From Motacilla alba alba (lineage: Eukaryota; Chordata; Aves; Passeriformes; Motacillidae), in NCBI RefSeq assembly GCF_015832195.1, contig NC_052021.1:744001-808000 (forward strand): a stretch of DNA of 64,000 nt, written 5' to 3'. The position numbers and the translations under genes are program-made. The notes beneath the pieces were generated by a model, which was given only the letters and a program-made list of their open reading frames with translations, searched no databases and was not told the origin of the DNA. Of the stretch, positions 11,701 through 24,194 are shown in pieces (positions within the stretch are counted from its first letter, which is position 1; each line of letters opens with the position of its first letter).

Positions 11701-13490
11701 TTAGGATCAGGAAAAGAACAGTTGTGCTGTTTTATGATAACTTCATAATGAAATGCTAGTTGCTTTTAGTTGCTGCTTACAGTGCCTGGGATATTTGGAG
11801 CTGGAAGTAATATTTCTGATATTTCTATGATGGAAAAGGAGGTTTGGATCTGTACTCCTCTGCTAACTATAGCCAGTTATAAGTTATTGATGGTGGGAGC
11901 ATCATAGCTAGTCTGTAGTAAGAGGAGTAAAGTTCTTGAAATGTGCAACTGAACAAACACTGGGCAGCTCTGCAGTTTCAATAAAATGACTTGTCACTGA
12001 TTCTTCTCTGTTGGTTGTGATATGGAAGTATGTCCATGTAGCTTCATTCCCAGTTTTTTTTCTTGTACACTTAATATATTTACATTTGCTCCCACACTTT
12101 TGGCTTTAGAGCAGATGTTGTTAAGTACAAGTGCGTGGCCAGTGGTAATGAGAGATTTGACAGCTAAATTGGCAGCTAGGAGATGGTATCTCAGTGGTAC
12201 CTGCCTTCCTTCTGTCAGGGCTGTTGAGGGTATGTGGAAGTGCAGAGAACTGTGCTCAAGCCTGCAGTCATTATTTAGTCTCACCAGGGCTGAGCTGTCC
12301 CAGGAGCTGGTGGGAGTTTCACCCAGGTATCCAGCCCGAGCTGCAGCTGGGAACTGAGAACATCCCTCAGGTGTCCCACACATCATATCTGAATGCCTGG
12401 AGCCTCATCTGACATCCAAGGAACTCCTTGACTTACTAGGCTTTTCTTTGTCTCAAGAATCTGAGCCAGAGTTTCTATGAACCTTCCACCTTTTGAGAGC
12501 TGTACATACTTCTTCATTTCCTAACACTGTGTAAGGATTACTGTTGTGTTGAGAACACACTGAGTGCCAAGGCTGGACATCAGGGTCCCTCTTTGGAGCT
12601 GCTGTGTCCCTTGTGGTAATCTGTACAGTGCTGCACCTCTGACTTGGCTTTGAGCCTGTGGAAATGCAAGCTCTCACAGAGGAAAGAGGATCTTTGCTCA
12701 CTTTTTTCTCATTATGATTTTCCATTTAATCCTTCTTTTCAGGAAATCTAGCTTCCTTGCTCACTTGAATCAGATGTTCTCTTTGTTCTCTTACAATGTT
12801 CAATATATTATTAACAAAAATTACACATGAAAAAAAGATTTTTTCATGTCTCACTCAAAAAAAAAAAAAAAGAAAATAACATGAAAGAAACCCAACAAAT
12901 CTACTGTTTTCCTAATTCTCTCCTTCTGTGATTGTTATGCAAAACTTTCTGGGTTTAACTTGTCCCTTCTCTATCCCATTTCAAATTTCTTTTAGCATTT
13001 TTCCTTTGTTGTTCAGTTTCGTCTTTATAAATGAAAAATAAAAGAGTTCTCTTTGATTTGTGTAATTCTAGAAATTAAAATTAATTCTGAAGTTGTATCA
13101 GTTCTAGTGTTTCTCCATCCTTGAAGACTGCAGCATATATTGCTTTTCAGGCTATGTTCTGATTTGCAAGTGCTTCAGTGATTTTCTCTTTACATACATT
13201 TTTGAGAATTACAAGGAAGACTGGAGATACTTTTTGAAGGGGCTTTTACCACAGAGAGAAATTTAGCCTAGCACTGTACTTTTAACTGATGGTCAAATGG
13301 ACTGGAAATTAAACTACCCAAAAGCCTAACAGAGGCAATGCTTCCTTTTCTAAATGCTAACACAGGAATGAAGTTGGCTTGTTGTAAAAACTAGGCTACC
13401 TTAATAACAAATATTTTTTAAATGCAGAGAGACGTGCAGTTAAATAATAGTATTACAGAAGATTCCCAGATGTTTTAGGATAATTCACAT
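5701..13490. other. 7.8 kb of unique AT-rich DNA, no gene recognised
   Basis: I recognise no repeat family and no exon. Open frames reach 165 codons (minus strand 7874-8371), but the products are low-information with no domain. Visible small structures are a T-run near 8052-8065, an AT-rich block with clustered TAAT cores at about 9098-9122, and an A-run near 12857-12872. Conserved non-coding elements could lie here but cannot be shown from one sequence. Confidence 0.55.
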
Positions 13491-13640
13491 TGGGTTTGGA
13501 TTGGTTGTTGTTGTTGGGAGTTTTTTTTTGTTTGTTTTTGGTTTTTTGTTTTGGTTTTTTGGGGGGAGGGGTGTTTGGGTGTTTTTTGTTTGTTTGGGGT
13601 TTTTTGTTTGTTTGTTTTTGGGGGGTTTTTTTGTCTGCTT
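13491..13640 (+). repeat. T/G-rich low-complexity tract
   Basis: About 150 bases are made almost only of T and G on the plus strand, with many TTTG/TTTTG units and four or more G-runs of three to six (for example near 13560-13570, 13576, 13597 and 13620). It resembles an expanded (GTTT)n microsatellite with interruptions. The low complexity gives long meaningless frames on both strands (Val/Phe/Gly-rich and Lys/Pro/Gln-rich). Confidence 0.85.
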
Positions 13641-14068
13641 TTTCTTCATCCTTATTTCCTTTGTGATGTGTCGGGCACATGGTAAAAATATTACAGGCAC
13701 TGGGATAAATCTTTCTGCAGAAGGAATGGCCCTGAAATGAAGGTCATGAGGTTATTTTGTGGCATTGATTCATAGAAAGAGAGGGTTTATCCCCGAAATT
13801 AAGACTACATAGCAGTTCTTTCAGGAACTAAAGAGTAAGTGATCATTTCAAAAGAGATAATGCAGTGGAGAGAATAAATAATGTAATATCTGCAGGAACT
13901 TTGCACTGGTCTATAACCTTCAGGAAAGGACACAGGAAAATACTGCAGAAAGATTCAGACACAGGTGAGACCAGGACCTGAACATGATGGAATCTGAAAA
14001 AGGGAAAGACAGAGAAATTCAGTTCAGCTGTGTTTAATCACGAATATTCAAAGACTATACAAAATGGC
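13641..14068. other. unique DNA, nothing recognised
   Basis: The stretch between the T/G tract and the next LTR shows no gene, RNA or repeat that I can support. Confidence 0.5.
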
Positions 14069-14679
14069 CATCGTGGCTTGTTGGCAGGACATGGACGCTG
14101 CTGTGGTGGAGCCTTCCTGTTCCTCAGCATATAGAAACCAGAATCTTTCCTGGCTGTGCAATGGGAATGTTCCATAGGCTGCTCTACCGGAGATGTTTGG
14201 CAAAGTGAAGAAAAGAGCGTCTCTGTCCGGGGCAGAAATCTGGTTTTATTGAACACCAGGGGGGCCAGCTGACCAGCGACCCCTGGCAGCCGGTTACACA
14301 GGGTAATAAAGGGGGCGGAGAACAGGGGTGGAACTGGACCCAGCTCCAGTCGGGAAACAGGGGAGTGGGGGGCTACAAAGGAGTGACAGTTGGGGTAACA
14401 AATGCATTTGAGCTGGGGGCGGGACCCCGGCTCCTAATCCAATCACTCGACGGGAACAGCAGAAGATTCTGGAACAACGGGAGGGGACGCTGAGTGATGG
14501 ATAGGGGTCTGGGGAGGGGTTACAGTAATGAATTATCACAAATAAGGACAATTGGGGTGGAGATAAGGGGATTGGCATGAACTGATGGGGAGGGGAGAAC
14601 CAGGGCAGAACCATGTAACAGGGGTGAACAGAACATACCAACTTTACATAATCTGCAATAAAAATGACACACCACAACA
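14069..14679 (-). mobile_element. solo LTR, ERVK-like (LTR 2), boundaries partly inferred
   Basis: A minus-sense LTR of an old endogenous retrovirus. On the minus strand it begins TGTTGTGGTGTG (plus-strand end at 14679), closely like the start of the LTR at 35225-35946. An AATAAA signal is at plus-strand 14245-14250 (TTTATT), with a TATA-like element about 55 bp upstream in LTR sense (14304-14311). The GC-rich middle and spacing from signal to 3' end match the 35-kb copy, and both share an ATCGTGGC block near the left edge (here at 14070). I found no matching target-site duplication, so the left edge may be off by tens of bases. No retroviral genes are attached. Confidence 0.65.
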
Positions 14680-17599
14680 GAGGCACACGAGCGAAAACCA
14701 GAAAAGGCAATTTACATTTTGCTGTATTTCTAGCGTTCTGTTGTATTTTCTCTGTGGTTATGAAAATTCGTTTTGAGAGAGATGGGCAAAAATATCCCAG
14801 CCAAAGAGAAAGCCAGTACACATTTCCAGTTGTGACCGAGCTGACCTAACTAGCCAATGTTTTCCAGTTTTTGTGGATGAAAATGTTCACTCAGGTGGCA
14901 GTAAAGAGCTTTAGACTGTAAAGCTGTAAATGTTGTTGAAAATGGGAATTAAGGAGAGTTCTCTGCATTTTCTAAAAACATACACTGTAGAGATGGTAAT
15001 TTCAACCATGGACGTGGAGTATGATCAGCTTTTATACTGAAGGGATAACAACCCTGGAGTGATACCTGTGCCTGAAGTGCTCACAGGGATCTTTCTCCCT
15101 GGAGACTCACATCTTGCTGACTAAAGTCAACAGCAATATTTTAATTAGTTACAAAAGTGCAATATCAAATTTATACAGCATTTAACAGCATATTTAAGTG
15201 TTCTAAGAATTTATAACATAAAGGAATAGTTAGAAATCATAAAATACAACCACTCATCACCATATATACCTTCCAACTAATGACAATTAGAGAACTGTTG
15301 GTAAATGTGCAGAATAAACTGAAACTCTTGCCAGTACGAGAAATGCAGTTGCAGTATCAGTAGCACTTATTTTCTTCTGGTGTTGTTGTGCTTGTGGGTC
15401 ACTAAAAAACAACAGCACATTGGATGAGAGTTGCAGTAGGTATAAAGGTACATGTTAGAAGAATTAGCTATTTCTGCCTGAGAAGGATGTATTATATATG
15501 TAAATATCCACCACAAAAAATATACAAATTCAAAAGATACAAATATACAAAAGAGGTAGGAAAAAATATATAATCTATATGATTTGTAAAATGCACAGGT
15601 TTTATAATATTGTAAATTCTTTTCAGAGACAATGAAAATGTTTAAGACATACATGTATAAGCACTAATCATCAAATATCTATTGATAGATAGAAGTTTGG
15701 TCCTCAAACAAAGCTTCTGACATAAAAAGATAATAAAAGAACAGGCACAGCTCATAAAATATACAAAACACTTTAACAAGTGATGAAGCTGAAAATGGTG
15801 TAATGATTGAATTTGCAGCATTTTGGAGAAGTAGGGTGAAAAATAGAAGAGGAGGAGCAGAATGTCTGAAGGGGACCTTGAGATAATGTAGAGCTGATCA
15901 GGTGTAAGTCCTTAGTTTAATGCTAAGTCTTCGGAAAAAAAAAGGTAAAGAATAAAAAAATAGAAACCAAACACAACCCCCTCTAAAAACCCCAAAATGA
16001 ATGAAACACCCAAAACAAAACAAAAAACCCTCTAAACCCCCCATATTTGATGTTTGGTCGGAAATAGGCTCCGGAACAAAAAACCCAGAACTGTAAAAGA
16101 ATGAATATGCTATTAAAGAGCATCTGAAACTTCAGGGAAATAGTGCTTTTAAAGAGTCTCTATTTCAGCTGTAAGAACATGCTGTGAAATGTGTTCATAA
16201 GCTCAAGTAACATTTTCACAGACAAATGAAAAACCTGCAGCTCTGTCCAGCTTATCAAGTCTCATTCAGTTGCCCATGAATCCATGTTTTTTGAAGACCA
16301 CTCTGGATACTGCTTGGAGGGGGAAAAAAGGAAATTATGAAAGCTCTCAGATTTCTGTAGTAAAAAGGTATTCTAAATTTTTTGATAAAATATGCCTGTT
16401 AATTATAATGCTATGAGATTGACCTGGGTATCTGTAGTATTCCAGATAAACTGCACAGAACTTGGCAATGAGCATGTGTTAATTCTTGATACAGAGTTTA
16501 GAAGAGAGGTTTACTGAAATAACTAATCCAAATATATGTATTTCTGAATAGCAAAAATGATAGGAAAAAAGGAACATCTTTCAAATGACACTCTTCTTGA
16601 AGTTATTTGAAGTTATTTTATATTATAGTTGTTATAGTTATTATATAGTATATATTTATATTGAAGTTATTTTATATTATACAAACTGCAGAGCATCTCG
16701 TTTAGTTTAAAATGCCTTTAGATAGAAACTCCTTTAATCACAATTTTTTTCAATTTTGGAGGTACCCCTCTATGTGGGTTTGCAAAGAGGTAACAATGTA
16801 CTTGTACCAATGTCCTGAGGTCTTGCTGTGCTGGGCTGAGAGCTGTTTCAGTGGGATGCAGATCCCGAACGGGTTGTGGCGAAGCTGCGGGCGTGGGGCA
16901 GAAGCGACTGCTGGATGTGCGTGGCTGTGCTGAGATGCATACTGGCCGTGGGGACACTCCTTCTGCCAGCAGGGAATGGCTCCTGCAGATACAAAGTGGT
17001 CCCTGCAGCACCATGGAGACCTTAATGGGCACAAAGAACCTTCTGTAGAAACACCTAGTGGTGTCTGCTAACTTCACTTCATCCTTCTGGTCCTGAAGAG
17101 CAGGAATCCTGAAGTGCTCTCTGGAAAGCACAGGAAAAGGTTCCAGTTGAGCCCTTTTAAGGGAATTTTATCACTCACAATGAGGAGGAGCAATGTTTAT
17201 CTGGATTTTCAGCTAACTCCATGTGTGGAGTATGTTTATCAAAGCACAGTCAAGAGGAGTTGGAGGAATAAACATTTAGGAAAATCAAGGCAAACACAAG
17301 TCTCCATTTGCTGGTGAGCATTAGAAAATCCTTGTGTAATTAGGTCTGAGCCTGCTTTTGGGTTTTGCAATGGTTTTTGTTTAAACAAAACTATATGATA
17401 AGAAATACTGTTATGCTGCTCAAGATGTAGCTTCCTATTTGTAGCTGGCTATTCCAGAGAGGGTAGTGATAGACCATCCAAAAAGCTTTCTAAAATGTAA
17501 GGAAAAACAAGTAATCAAGATACTTAAAATGCCAATGCCACCTATTCCCTCCAAAGAAAGGTGAAGTAACCTTTATTTCCCCTGATAAATTACACCTGA
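14680..17599. other. unique AT-rich DNA with small simple repeats
   Basis: No gene is recognised. It contains an A/C-rich tract at about 15960-16045 and an AT-rich direct repeat at 16610-16683. The segment at 16830-17050 is more GC-rich and has overlapping open frames on both strands (up to 137 codons), but no conserved domain or splice-flanked exon that I can recognise. Confidence 0.5.
16610..16683. repeat. AT-rich direct repeat
   Basis: The unit 'gaagttattttatattat' occurs twice, near 16610-16627 and 16663-16680. The copies are joined by a TATA/TTAT-rich spacer. The block looks like local slippage or duplication in AT-rich DNA, with no sign of a mobile element. Confidence 0.7.
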
Positions 17600-17882
17600 A
17601 AAAGTGATGGGAACTAAGGGAGCATCCTTGAAGCTGTGTCAGGCAAGTGGAGGCTGGATAGCAGGAGAATGTTTTTGCCCCAGAGGGTGGCCAGGCACTG
17701 AACAGGATCCACAGGGCCGTACTCACAGCCCCAAGCCTGACAGAGTTCAAGGAGCATTTGGACAACACTCTCAGGCACAGGGTGGGATTTTTGGAGTGTC
17801 CTATGCAAGCCCAGGGGTTGGACTTAAGGATCTTGATGGGTCCCTTCCCATTCAGTGTATTCCATCATTCTGTGGAATGTAT
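17600..17882 (+). mobile_element. CR1 LINE 3' end, plus strand
   Basis: A degenerate CR1 3' end in plus sense. Landmarks are the 'gagcatccttgaagctgtgt' block near 17620, the 'agagttcaaggagcatttgg' block near 17742, 'caacactctcaggcaca' near 17762, and the terminal 'ggttggacttaaggatcttg' plus 'ggtcccttcccattcagtg' (17815 onwards) ending in a TTCTGTGGAATG tail. The 'aaggagcatttggacaacac' style belongs to the CR1-X/Y-type 3' ends. Open frames here (to 113 codons) are shadows of the decayed element. Confidence 0.85.
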
Positions 17883-20800
17883 ATCATATCTCCATCTTTA
17901 GTAAATTGCCTTGAAATAGGCTTTACTAATTTGGCAATACTGTGATTTTATCTCTTTTTCATTAACTCTTTTCCCCATCAAATTATTTTGATATGTTTGT
18001 TATGATATGGAGTATGTCACTGCTTCAGAAATCTCTTTGTGGAGGTTGTAGGAAGTTTAAACCACTAGAGACTCTCTGATCAAATTAGGTCATAGTAGCA
18101 GTTACAGTGCCGATCAAATGCACTTTCTACATCCTCATTCACTTCTCAAGTGTGGTATCAGAAGCTGCTTCAAAGGAGCAGGAGGATGGAACTTCTTTTA
18201 GAAATTTTTGCAGTGCATATCTTCCAGAGAGAAAACATCTTTCTAAAGCAACATTAGAAATCAAAAACACTAGTCTTTGCTATAACTTTTTTTTTATTGT
18301 CTCCAGTGAAAATTTTCAAGAGATGCTTTCACTGGCTTCTTTTAGCATCTTATTTCTCCCTAAGAAGCTGATGTATAAGAAAGAAATTTAACTTTTGGAC
18401 AATTGCAATTCTGAAGTCAGCACATTCTGTTCCCTTTCACTGAGTGAGAAGGACCTTAAATAAGCACTCAGTCCCCTTTTGATCATGGTGTTAGAATGAG
18501 CCCGAATATCCAGCCAGGTTTCCTCTATTTTGAGCTGCATGTGAACCTGAAGACCCACTGTAGAAACTCACCTTGTGGGCAGTGCTCACATCTTTGCTCT
18601 CAGAAAATGGAGACTGATACTATTTGTGTATCACTGTTTAGGCAACTGTTCAGGCTGCTGTTGTAGATACCATACAGGTCCGGAACAAAAATTAGGCTTC
18701 AACTCTACAAGTAAAAGCTGTAAAAGTTTTCTGAAAGTTATAGAACATAGCTTGAAAGAGAATGAAGTTCAGGATGTCCAGTGGATTGAGGAAATCCCAA
18801 GCCAAACTGCTGCTAGGTAATCCTTGTAGTTTATTACTGTGTATTCTGCAGACAGAGGCACTAACTGGCTGTGTGGAACAGACACTGCACAAAGCATGAT
18901 TTATTCTGGTCCCACCATTGTTCTCTGTAACAGTGTAACTCTGTTACAGAGTTACAGGAGGGTGGAAGACTCACAGAAAGCTGAAACTATTTTAGATCAA
19001 TGAAGCAGTGTTATTTTCCTTCTTCACAAGTGCCATGCTAGATGCAAAACCCATATTTTTTGTTTTGATGTTGGATATGTAACTTACAGGAACTCCAGTG
19101 AACCATACCATGTGCTTTTTCTGACACTGACAAATGGCAAAGCTTCTGTAGGAGCCTTGAATCCAGAAATGTTTGACCATTGCCAACAGCATCTCAGGCC
19201 CTTTGCTTTTTCTAGGGGGGTAGGAAATGGTGCTACTTGCTCTCTTCAGCAGACTCATAAAGAATAAAGGAAGAGCATTTATGGGACTCTTTGAATTGCT
19301 GAACATGTTGCCAGGGAGTAGCTTGTCTGTAAACCAGTGGGGGGGAATATCCAGCACAAACAGATGGCCAATCTTGATTCAGCTCTATGCTGTAAAGCAC
19401 ACAACAGTTCTTTCTCTTTTCTCTTGACAATATCAGATGAGTGATGGGACTGTGCACAGCAGCTTCTGAGTGCCTGGGCCCTGCGTGGCCATCTTTGCCA
19501 GAACTACCTGGCCTTTTGCTGTAGGTGCAGTGATTACTTCTTCCCCTCCTTTGCCAGACTACACAAGACTGTTTTGTCTCCTGCCAATGTGGTTGTGCTG
19601 GGATTCAGCTTTTGAGGACTCTTCTGAGGAATCAAGGAAGGAGAACAGGCTATTAGCATATAGCTATTTCCACTTTTACTGCTGAGGACAGACTCAGCCT
19701 TCCTGATTGCCTTGCAAGAGAACAGACATGTTTGATCAGGTACTTTGCACTGATGTGCAGGGCTCAGCCCCAGGTGCGTGTTCAGGAGGAAGTGTTGGGT
19801 GCAGCAGCATGTTGTGAATGCAAACCTTGTGTGCTGCTGGGATCAACGCACACACACAGATACCCCTTTCACTAAAGAGTGCTGAAGACATTTGAACTTT
19901 ACTTCTTTCCCTCCCTTCTGGGACCAGCACAGTGGCATAATTAGATTCATATTTTAGAAGTTGACTCAGCTGTACCATGCAGTATTGATGTAGCAGAGTG
20001 GACAAAGTCTGTGTGTGTATGCAATAGACAGCGCACAGCAACTGGTTCACCTTACAAGCTGTAGGGTTCCCATGGGAAAAGGAGAGGCACAGTTGAGGTT
20101 CTGCCAGGCTGTTCTCTCAGATGTGGTCTTAGTGCCTTGCCAGGACATTTTAACAGCTCTTTCAACTAGGTATCGCTTTTTTCAAAACAGTTTTCAAATG
20201 TTTCCATTCCAAAAAGCCCAAAAACAAACTGAAAAGCCCAAATCCCAGCCTTGAAAATGTTTGCCAAGTTTACCAAAGGAAGATGGTTTCAGCTGAATGT
20301 TCCTTTATTTGTTGTAAATAAATCAGATGTTGGCTACATGAACATCTTCTCTCACTTCCATTGTTTACAGTCTACACTGACAGATAAGCTCTTAGAAACT
20401 TTCAAGTAAAACTCATCTGCAGAAATCTTTCCTTTTGACAGGCTCTGAAAATGTCCAGGTTTTTTTGTTTGGTGGTTTTGTTGGTGGGCTTTTTTTTGCA
20501 TTGTATTGTATGCAATGTATTGTATACCTTCCTGTGGTCATTAAATTACTTGGTTGTCAAGAAGGAGTTTACATACCTGTTAAAATAAGTGCACTCAGAG
20601 ATGCCAACAGAAAAAGATGCATAAGTATATAGTTTTTGTATGCAGGTTGCATCTAATAAAAAACCAATCTTTTTATGTTGCCTGGTTTGTGAATATTTAT
20701 CATCATAAGCAAGTAGCAGAGAGAGGCTTGGCTGAGGAAGTCATTGTCACCAATAGAAAACAATGTCCTGAGAGAAAATGGGTTCTTGTAAAGTCACAGG

Positions 20801-21920
20801 TAAAATCTGTTGTCAGTTTCCTCTGTGTCTCTTAAGTGGCCCTGAGCTAAACCAGCCCCATAAATTAAGGAGCTCAAGGACAGTGCGTAACAGAACAGAC
20901 ATTCTGCCAGCTCCTCTTGGGTGCCCAGTAAGGATCCCCTCATTTTCTCTGAAAGCAGCTGGGTGAGCTAATTGTGAGGCTAAGGAAGCATCAGCAGGTT
21001 GCAAGAAATCATTAGTTACCTCTGCAGTATACCTACTAAATTCTGAGTGCATTTAAGCAGAGCTGTTGCTCTCAGTCCTGCGGTGCAGAATACAGACAAG
21101 TTCAAGGCTCTGTATGTAAACAGCAGATGTGTGTCAATAACTAAAAACACAGCCCTCTCTTCCACTACCAAACCAACATAGAAGAGCAGCAAGACCAGCT
21201 GGAAGCAGGCTTTGCTTCCATGATTTTCCTAGACACAAGCAGCTTGACACGCCAAGTTGATCTGACATGCAGCGTGGCATGCAGTTCTTTGAAACCACCC
21301 ATTGTGTGCTGGAGCAAGTCTAAGGTATTTGAAGTTTTCACATCAATGTAGAACAGCAACTGATGCTGGATCAAGTATAATAGGAAGGTTAGATTAGCTA
21401 CTGAGAGAAACTGTGGTACAAAGGTAACTCTTTAGGGAAAATAAAAAAGTAGATGATCACATTTGAATCACCGTGCAAATTTATTTTGAATCAGTATTTT
21501 GACTTAGGATGTGTCTTCCATGTTTTTCACCTGATTTAGGAGCTCTAAAGCTGGTTTACTTTTATAGCTTATAGTTTTCAGGCATTGCTTGGGTAAAGTA
21601 GTTTGAAAAAGTGCTGCTACATCAAGTCTTCAAAATTAGTGTTGACAATTGTGTGCTACATAAACCTTTATCATGACTCTCTTCAGCTCCATAAACAATA
21701 GGACGAATCTGTACAGAGAGAGCAGTAACAGTTCGGGCATTTGTGGTCACACTGAGCAGTGCTTGACTCTGCATGAATTTCCCTGGAAATCTCAATCTAC
21801 CCAATAGGGCAAGGCAATGATTTCTGCCAAATTTGAGCCAGAGGGAAGAAATCTGCTCATTATTTTTGGTCAGGCAGTAGAGGGATATCTGTACTGTTAT
21901 GCTGTTGATGTTCAGGCTGT
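17883..21920. other. 4 kb unique DNA
   Basis: No gene or repeat family is recognised. It holds one short perfect hairpin (18935-18955) and a T-rich patch near 20458-20500. Open frames stay at or below 121 codons and show no motif. Confidence 0.5.
18935..18955. repeat. perfect 9-bp inverted repeat (hairpin)
   Basis: GTAACTCTG (18935-18943) and CAGAGTTAC (18947-18955) are exact reverse complements around a 3-base loop. No T-run follows, and there is no reason to call a terminator in a vertebrate genome. It is probably incidental. Confidence 0.8.
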
Positions 21921-22433
21921 GTCTCTGTGCTGGTTTGGGCTGGTGTAGAGTTAGTTTTCTTCACAGTAGTTATTATGGGCTGTCTTTTGGATTTGTGCTG
22001 GAAGCAGTGTTGGAGCACAGGGATGTTTTGGTCATTGCTGAGCAGAGCTCACACAGAGCCAAAGCCTCCTCTGGCCCTCACCCAGCCCCACCAGTGAGGG
22101 GCTGGGAGGGGACATGGCCAGGACAGCTGACCCCAAGTGATGCAAGGGATATCCCAGCCCACGTGGGGCCCTGCTCAGCACACAGAGCTGGGAGGAGGAG
22201 AAGGAAATGGGGGCACTGAGACACGTTCCAGTCCATGGGCAGTAGAGGATGAATTCCTTGTTCAGTTTTCCTGCATGTGCAGCTGTTGCTTTACCTATTG
22301 AACTGTCTGTACCTCAACCCCTGAATTTTCTCACTGTTACTCTTACAATTCTCTCCCCCATCCCACCAGGGGCAAATGAGTTAGTGGTAGTGTGGGGCTG
22401 AGCTGCTGGCTGGGGTTAAGCCGTGACAGTCTC
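21921..22433. repeat. 5-bp target-site duplication pair (GTCTC) bounding an ERVL-type LTR
   Basis: GTCTC lies at 21921-21925 and 22429-22433, directly outside the TG...CA termini. Five bases is the usual duplication length for ERVL elements. Confidence 0.88.
21926..22428 (+). mobile_element. solo LTR, avian ERVL type (LTR 3)
   Basis: This 503-bp plus-sense LTR is recognised from established avian ERVL LTR landmarks. It opens TGTGCTGGTTTGGGCTGG, followed by 'gtagagttagttttcttcac'. The middle has the 'gctgggaggggacatggcca' and 'acagctgacccca' blocks. The 3' part has an ATTAAA-like signal mutated to ATTGAA ('ctattgaactgtctgtacct'), then 'ctctcccccatcccaccagg', and it closes 'ggctggggttaagccgtgac' plus A. 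It is flanked by a perfect 5-bp duplication. No coding part of the provirus remains. The altered polyadenylation signal suggests it is transcriptionally dead. Confidence 0.92.
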
Positions 22434-24194
22434 TGAAGGGCAGCCTCAGGATATCTTGCCAGAGTATTTCAGGCTGAGGGAAAAAAAAATAGGTAGTTTG
22501 GCATCTGTAAAAAATACTTTTTTCTTTGTTGTGAGTTACCAGTGCCTGACTGAATAATGACAAGTCCTGCAATTCCTTAGGGAAGGAAAAGGGGAAATGA
22601 AATGTAGAGTGAGAGGGAATGAGGATGGAGGATTATAGTTCTGGTTTCCTCCTGATGCACATGGTGCAGCAGGAAAGGAGAATTTGCCAGATGACACACT
22701 GGGAGCAGCTGTGCTCACCAGCACTCTGAGAAAGCATGTTGCTGCTTTCACAGATTCATGCTCTCAGACACTTCTATAGCCAGTCATATGTCATTTTTGG
22801 TACAGGTTTATATTGTCAGACAAGCATCCAGGAGTAGCTGTCCACTTTCAAAGCAATTTTCAAGGCTTGATGCATCCTGTGGAATCTGTCTGGTCCATCA
22901 GCCAGACTGTGGACGAGGAAATAGCGTTATGGAAACAAACACACCGGTTCTTGTCTGCCTCAGTCCAGCTGGTGAAGCTCCATGTGTGTAGGAACACTTG
23001 GTCCACATAGAGTGTGCAGTGTGCTGCTGAAATCCAGAAAATCAGGGTACAAAGTGTGTACTCTGTTCATTTGACTGACTGATGAGAACAGAATTTTGCC
23101 ACTGACCGGACTGTGCACATGCCCTCTCTTTATAGAAGCTCTTACTGTTTTCCATGCTGGAAGTCTGACTTGCAGTGTGCCTCTGCAAACCTCCTGTGGC
23201 AGCCCCTGCTTGTTGCAGCTCAGTCATAGCCCTCAGGAATTCCTGCAGCTGGCAGTCCTCCCTAGAAATCTGATGGCATTTGTACTGCCTTACAGCACCG
23301 CTGACAGAGTCAGAAAGGTACAAGCTGAAACCAGACTTGAAACTTGGTGGAATTTTGGAATTGGAATTTTCAAAGCCAAGAGGTTCCCTCAGTACTGAGA
23401 TATGGCCTGCTTCTCTCATTAAATGCAAATACTAGAAATGTGGTATTCAAGTAATATTTTTTCAACGTTCTTATGAGAATGTTACCAACATTTCTAGTTT
23501 CATTACATATAACAGAAGAGAAATACTAGCTGTATCCTGCACTTACCAGTTAGAATGTAAGTATCATGAAAGAGGTTTTAAAGTATTACATGTTTTGGTA
23601 GCATTTGTGGAAATCAAATGCAATTATTGGAATAATATTATTTTTATACTGAATAAAATTTTTATAGTTGAATAGTATTATTATTATTATTATTAAACTC
23701 TTTCTCTAATTATCCAGTATTTCCTCTGCACTCATGCAGCTCTGGTGTCACAGCCAATGAAATATAGTGAATGTTAAAGTTCATACACACATGCACAATT
23801 CAGGTTAGCAAATGAAAAGCACATGTTAGATGTGATGCTGCAGAAAGTACTGTTTAATTTTAGTCCCTTAATTGGTCTCTTAGGCTGAAACTGGACTCCC
23901 ATGTGTTTGTGTCAGTGCTGTGGGGTCTCAGCTCGCTGCTAGGTGTGCCTCTGATGGGGGCAGGGCCCTGGCTCTTGTCGGATGCCAGGTTTTCTCTCGG
24001 CTCTATGCTGGCATTCCATGGTAGTACTCAAGGTGTAGGCTGGCTGCCTGGGGATGGTGCTGTGGGGAATTGCTTTTGAGAGTAGTCAGCCACTGGAGAG
24101 CTCAGGGCTGAGCCCTGCCTGTAATCCAGGTTCTATGTATAATGGAACTTGCATTTAGTTTCACTTCCATCAGCTTTGCAGTACCAAAAGGGGC
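22434..24194. other. unique DNA
   Basis: No gene or named repeat is recognised. A short (ATT)n run lies at about 23680-23696 in an AT-rich patch. Open frames reach 128 codons without any domain. Confidence 0.5.

Noticed and set aside
13453..13740. Lys/Pro/Gln-rich and Val/Phe/Gly-rich frames on opposite strands
   Set aside because: Products of the T/G low-complexity tract.
14294..14821. 175-codon minus-strand open frame
   Set aside because: It lies mostly inside LTR 2 and its flank. Its Pro/Ser/Leu-rich product is a shadow of GC-rich LTR sequence.
16830..17050. GC-richer segment with frames on both strands as a possible exon or CpG island
   Set aside because: Too short and without a recognised domain. 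CpG content is modest by eye and no promoter pattern is visible.
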